DNA of 64,000 nt, taken from contig CAWBCC010000014.1 in NCBI GenBank assembly GCA_963787185.1, forward strand, positions 682,001-746,000, given 5' to 3'. The notes below the pieces were generated by a model. The model was not told where the DNA came from. It worked only from the letters and a program-made list of their open reading frames with translations, and made no database searches. The number at the start of each line of letters is the position of its first letter. Position 1 is the stretch's first letter. Of the stretch, positions 61,731 to 64,000 are shown piece by piece. The translations under genes and the position numbers were made by a program. Origin of the DNA: JAJXZP01 sp963787185 (GTDB lineage Bacteria > Spirochaetota > Spirochaetia > Treponematales > Rectinemataceae).

Positions 61731-62159
61731 ATGGAACAGACATCCCAGATTACGGCCTTTTCGATGAGGGATTACGACGAGGCTTTCTCCTTATGGAGTC
61801 GCACACCGGGGATGAGCGTCACCGCATCGGATCGACGCGGTCCGATCGCGCTGTTTCTCGAACGCAATCCGGGTCTCTCGTTCGCGGCGCGGCTCGATTC
61901 GCTGCTCGTCGGAACGGCACTTTGCGGTTCGGACGGCCGCCGCGGATATCTGTATCATCTTGCGGTCGACAGCGGACAAAGGCGAAGGGGTCTGGGTACG
62001 CGTCTCGTCGATGCCTGCCTTGGGGCGCTCGCGGCAGCGGGCATAGAAAAGTGCCATTTATTCTTGATGCATGGGAACGAGCTGGGAGCCGCGTTCTGGT
62101 CGGCCGCAGGCTGGGCCAGACGCGACGATCTCATAGTCTATTCGAAGCCGGTTCCATAG
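61731..62159 (+). CDS. GNAT-family acetyltransferase
   Basis: The 142-residue protein has the acetyl-CoA A motif LAVDSGQRRRGLGTRLVDACL and FWSAAGWARRDDL near the C-terminus. Acceptor unknown. It lies 10 nt after the MBL gene and is probably in the same transcript. Confidence 0.88.
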   Translation: MEQTSQITAFSMRDYDEAFSLWSRTPGMSVTASDRRGPIALFLERNPGLSFAARLDSLLVGTALCGSDGRRGYLYHLAVDSGQRRRGLGTRLVDACLGALAAAGIEKCHLFLMHGNELGAAFWSAAGWARRDDLIVYSKPVP

Positions 62160-62246
62160 CTCGAGAATCGAAGAAGCTGCGGATCGCGCACTCCATGGCG
62201 GCGCTTTGCGCGATGCGCGGAGAGACATCATGGTAATTGGCGACAC

Positions 62247-64000
62247 TCAGGGAATGTCGAAGATGTCACGGAGAGTCTGAAGATTTCTTTGGTTGATCGT
62301 CGTCGATCCTTCGGGAGTATAGGAATACTCAAGCCGCTCCCGATGCAGCTCCGCGATGCGATGACGCACGACTTTCATGGTCGAGTTGATGGTCCCATCC
62401 TTCTCCGAAAAGCCGAAGGGCAGTATCTGAAAGACTTTGGGGATCCACGCCGATTGAATCTTATGCACTTTTGAATCGGAGGCGAAGGCAAAGAACTCCT
62501 CTTTGAGTGCGGCGAGCAGTTCGGATGCGGTTCGGCAATTCTTGAGTGCGGCGAGGCGACGAACATTGGAAGTGTCGAGGGTGACGAGAGCGGCAACGTA
62601 TTTCCGCTGATCGCACCAGGCTATTACCTGATCCAGCACCTCGGTCGAAGACAATATGGCTTCTTCGATTTCTTCGGGGCTGTACTTCTCTCCGTCTTCC
62701 GCGATGAGAAGCGCCTTTTCGCGGCCGACGACGACGAGAAATCCGTCTTCATCCTTGTATCCGATGTCTCCGGTATGGAGCCACCCGTCTTTGATGGTCT
62801 CGCGGGTGGCTTCGGGATTACGGTAGTAGCCCTTCATGACATTGTCGCCGCGTATGACGATCTCGCCGTTCTCTCCGACCGCCGCGAGTTTTCCGTCGGG
62901 CTTCCGTATCCGGCATTCCACCGAGGGGGCCATGATGCCCGATGTGCCGAATTTATGCCTTCCGGGGGTGTTGGAGGAAATGATCGGTGCAGCCTCCGTC
63001 AGGCCGTATCCCTGATAGATCGGAACGCCTATGGATGCGAAGAATGCTTGCTGTCGGAGTTCGAGAAGGGCCCCTCCTCCCACGCAGAACCTGATTCTGG
63101 ATCCGAAAACCATGCTTCTGATCTTTCTGAAAAGTATGAGCCGAGCTATCGCGTAAGGTAGAGCGCTTCGCAGGCGTGTCGCGGTCGCAGGCTTATGGAA
63201 GCCGTCGCCGTTCCAGGCTATGCCGGCCGAAAGACCGATGCCGAATAGGATTCTGAGGGCAGCACCTCGGCTTTCGATCCCCGATACGATCTTTTTCATG
63301 AAATTCCCCGAGAGCGCCGGGACTGTCATCAGAAGCGAAGGTTGAGATTCGAGGAGGTTGAGGGGAATGTTGCGTAGCGTGGCGATACCGCCGCCGCGTG
63401 AATCCACGAAATACAGAGCCATGCCGATCAGCAGGGCTGCATATAGCCCTACCGTGTGGGCGAAGGAATGGTCCACAGGAAGAACGACGAGCGTCGTGAG
63501 GTCCTGGGGCAATCCGAAAAGCTCGACGCCGTCATGGCAGTTCGTCCAATAGTTCAGATGCGTCAGCATGATCCCTTTGGGATTGCCGGTCGTACCCGAT
63601 GTGTAGCATATCGTGACGAGGTCGTCTTCTTCGGCGGACGAAGCGGTCCGATCCAGGGCTGCGGCGATCGGCAGATCGGTATTCCGGAGCGCGGCGCGGC
63701 CGGCAGACAGCGCTTCGGCGAGGCCCGTGACGCGCGCTGCCTCAATACCCGCGAGATTCGCGGTCGCCCTGGCCCAATCGGGATCGTCGTCGATGTATAA
63801 TATCCGTAGATCGGAATCGGCGTTCCTCTTCAAGGCCGCAAGAGCCTTTTTGAGCTGATTTTTGCTGACGATGACGGCCTTGGCGCCGGAGTGATCGAGG
63901 CGAAACGAAACCTCTTCGACGAGGAGCTTTATGGAGAGGGGCACGGATACGCAGCGGGCATACAGCATGCCGCATTCGGCTATGATCCATTCCGGGCCGC
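62247..64000 (-). CDS. AMP-forming long-chain acyl-CoA synthetase, 5' end outside the window
   Basis: The frame is open to the right edge of the window; 584 residues are visible. P-loop YTSGTTGNPKG, QGYGLTEAAP, and the A8 hinge HTGDIGYKDEDGFLVVVGREKALL are conserved in ANL adenylating enzymes. The C-terminal end suits the long-chain type (FadD15-like), with the sequence before the open frame's first Met (EWIIAECG) also fitting the family. It makes acyl-CoA from fatty acid and ATP. Confidence 0.92.
   Translation of the reverse strand, partial: GPEWIIAECGMLYARCVSVPLSIKLLVEEVSFRLDHSGAKAVIVSKNQLKKALAALKRNADSDLRILYIDDDPDWARATANLAGIEAARVTGLAEALSAGRAALRNTDLPIAAALDRTASSAEEDDLVTICYTSGTTGNPKGIMLTHLNYWTNCHDGVELFGLPQDLTTLVVLPVDHSFAHTVGLYAALLIGMALYFVDSRGGGIATLRNIPLNLLESQPSLLMTVPALSGNFMKKIVSGIESRGAALRILFGIGLSAGIAWNGDGFHKPATATRLRSALPYAIARLILFRKIRSMVFGSRIRFCVGGGALLELRQQAFFASIGVPIYQGYGLTEAAPIISSNTPGRHKFGTSGIMAPSVECRIRKPDGKLAAVGENGEIVIRGDNVMKGYYRNPEATRETIKDGWLHTGDIGYKDEDGFLVVVGREKALLIAEDGEKYSPEEIEEAILSSTEVLDQVIAWCDQRKYVAALVTLDTSNVRRLAALKNCRTASELLAALKEEFFAFASDSKVHKIQSAWIPKVFQILPFGFSEKDGTINSTMKVVRHRIAELHRERLEYSYTPEGSTTINQRNLQTLRDIFDIP

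Noticed and set aside
1..64000. Mobile elements, prophage or restriction-type defence system
   Set aside because: No transposase, integrase, phage, toxin-antitoxin or restriction genes were recognised on either strand.

Overview
The window is a high-GC chromosomal segment around a replication origin of a diderm bacterium. Core genes flank the origin: rpmH-rnpA-yidD-yidC, dciA-recF-dnaN-dnaA, and the divergent gyrB-gyrA pair. A TolC-type channel, a signal-bearing NlpC/P60 protein with a barrel-like tail, lipoproteins and a YesM/YesN-type two-component system beside galactofuranose-type ABC genes suggest a Spirochaetota-like organism. That placement is an inference from gene content, not from a phylogenetic marker. 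No transposase, integrase, phage gene or CRISPR array was seen.

Layout. 1-1.3 kb: an incomplete regulator with a GHKL ATPase and a cyclic-nucleotide-binding domain. 1.5 kb: a CAT-anticodon tRNA. 1.7-6.2 kb (minus): asd-lysC-dapB-dapA, translationally coupled and preceded by a lysine riboswitch with its own promoter. 6.4-7.8 kb: pdxS-pdxT (pyridoxal phosphate synthesis). 7.9-13.3 kb: a CorC/HlyC-type CBS protein, tag, a nitroreductase-like protein, and thrC-thrB. 13.4-24 kb: a YesM/YesN-type two-component system, a lipoprotein with two fused periplasmic binding domains, a secreted protein of unknown function and a ytfQ-ytfR-ytfT-yjfF-type sugar importer, closed by a clear terminator. 24-31.4 kb (minus): a seven-gene TetR-controlled efflux operon (HlyD, two ABC ATPases, TolC, two ABC-2 permeases). 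31.5-35.3 kb: a five-gene operon of uncertain pathway (cyclase-family hydrolase, membrane protein, adenosine-specific-kinase family protein, 3-hydroxyisobutyrate-dehydrogenase family protein, DUF2804-like protein). 35.3-39.6 kb: thyX, a UPF0158-GNAT fusion, an alkyltransferase-like protein, fabD and a fabG with an apparent one-base deletion.

39.7-53.1 kb is the origin region. The dnaA-dnaN gap carries DnaA boxes next to a GGCC block and six DnaA-trio-like triplets. The dnaA promoter has a perfect DnaA box between its -35 and -10. Beyond gyrA there is a parS-like site and, about 80 bp further, seven CCAA-S-TTGG palindromes spaced at exactly 22 bp. This parS-linked array is the least explained element in the window.

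53.2-64 kb: ahcY-metK plus a small FliG-C-like protein (minus), an NlpC/P60 hydrolase, glpK with a near-consensus promoter, a small charged protein, a SagB-type nitroreductase, a membrane histidine kinase, a metallo-beta-lactamase-fold protein, a GNAT protein and an incomplete acyl-CoA synthetase. Other oddities are an rnpA frame with no AUG/GUG/UUG before a late internal Met, a family of about 35-bp palindromes in intergenic DNA, and leucine at the GyrA position equivalent to E. coli Ser83.
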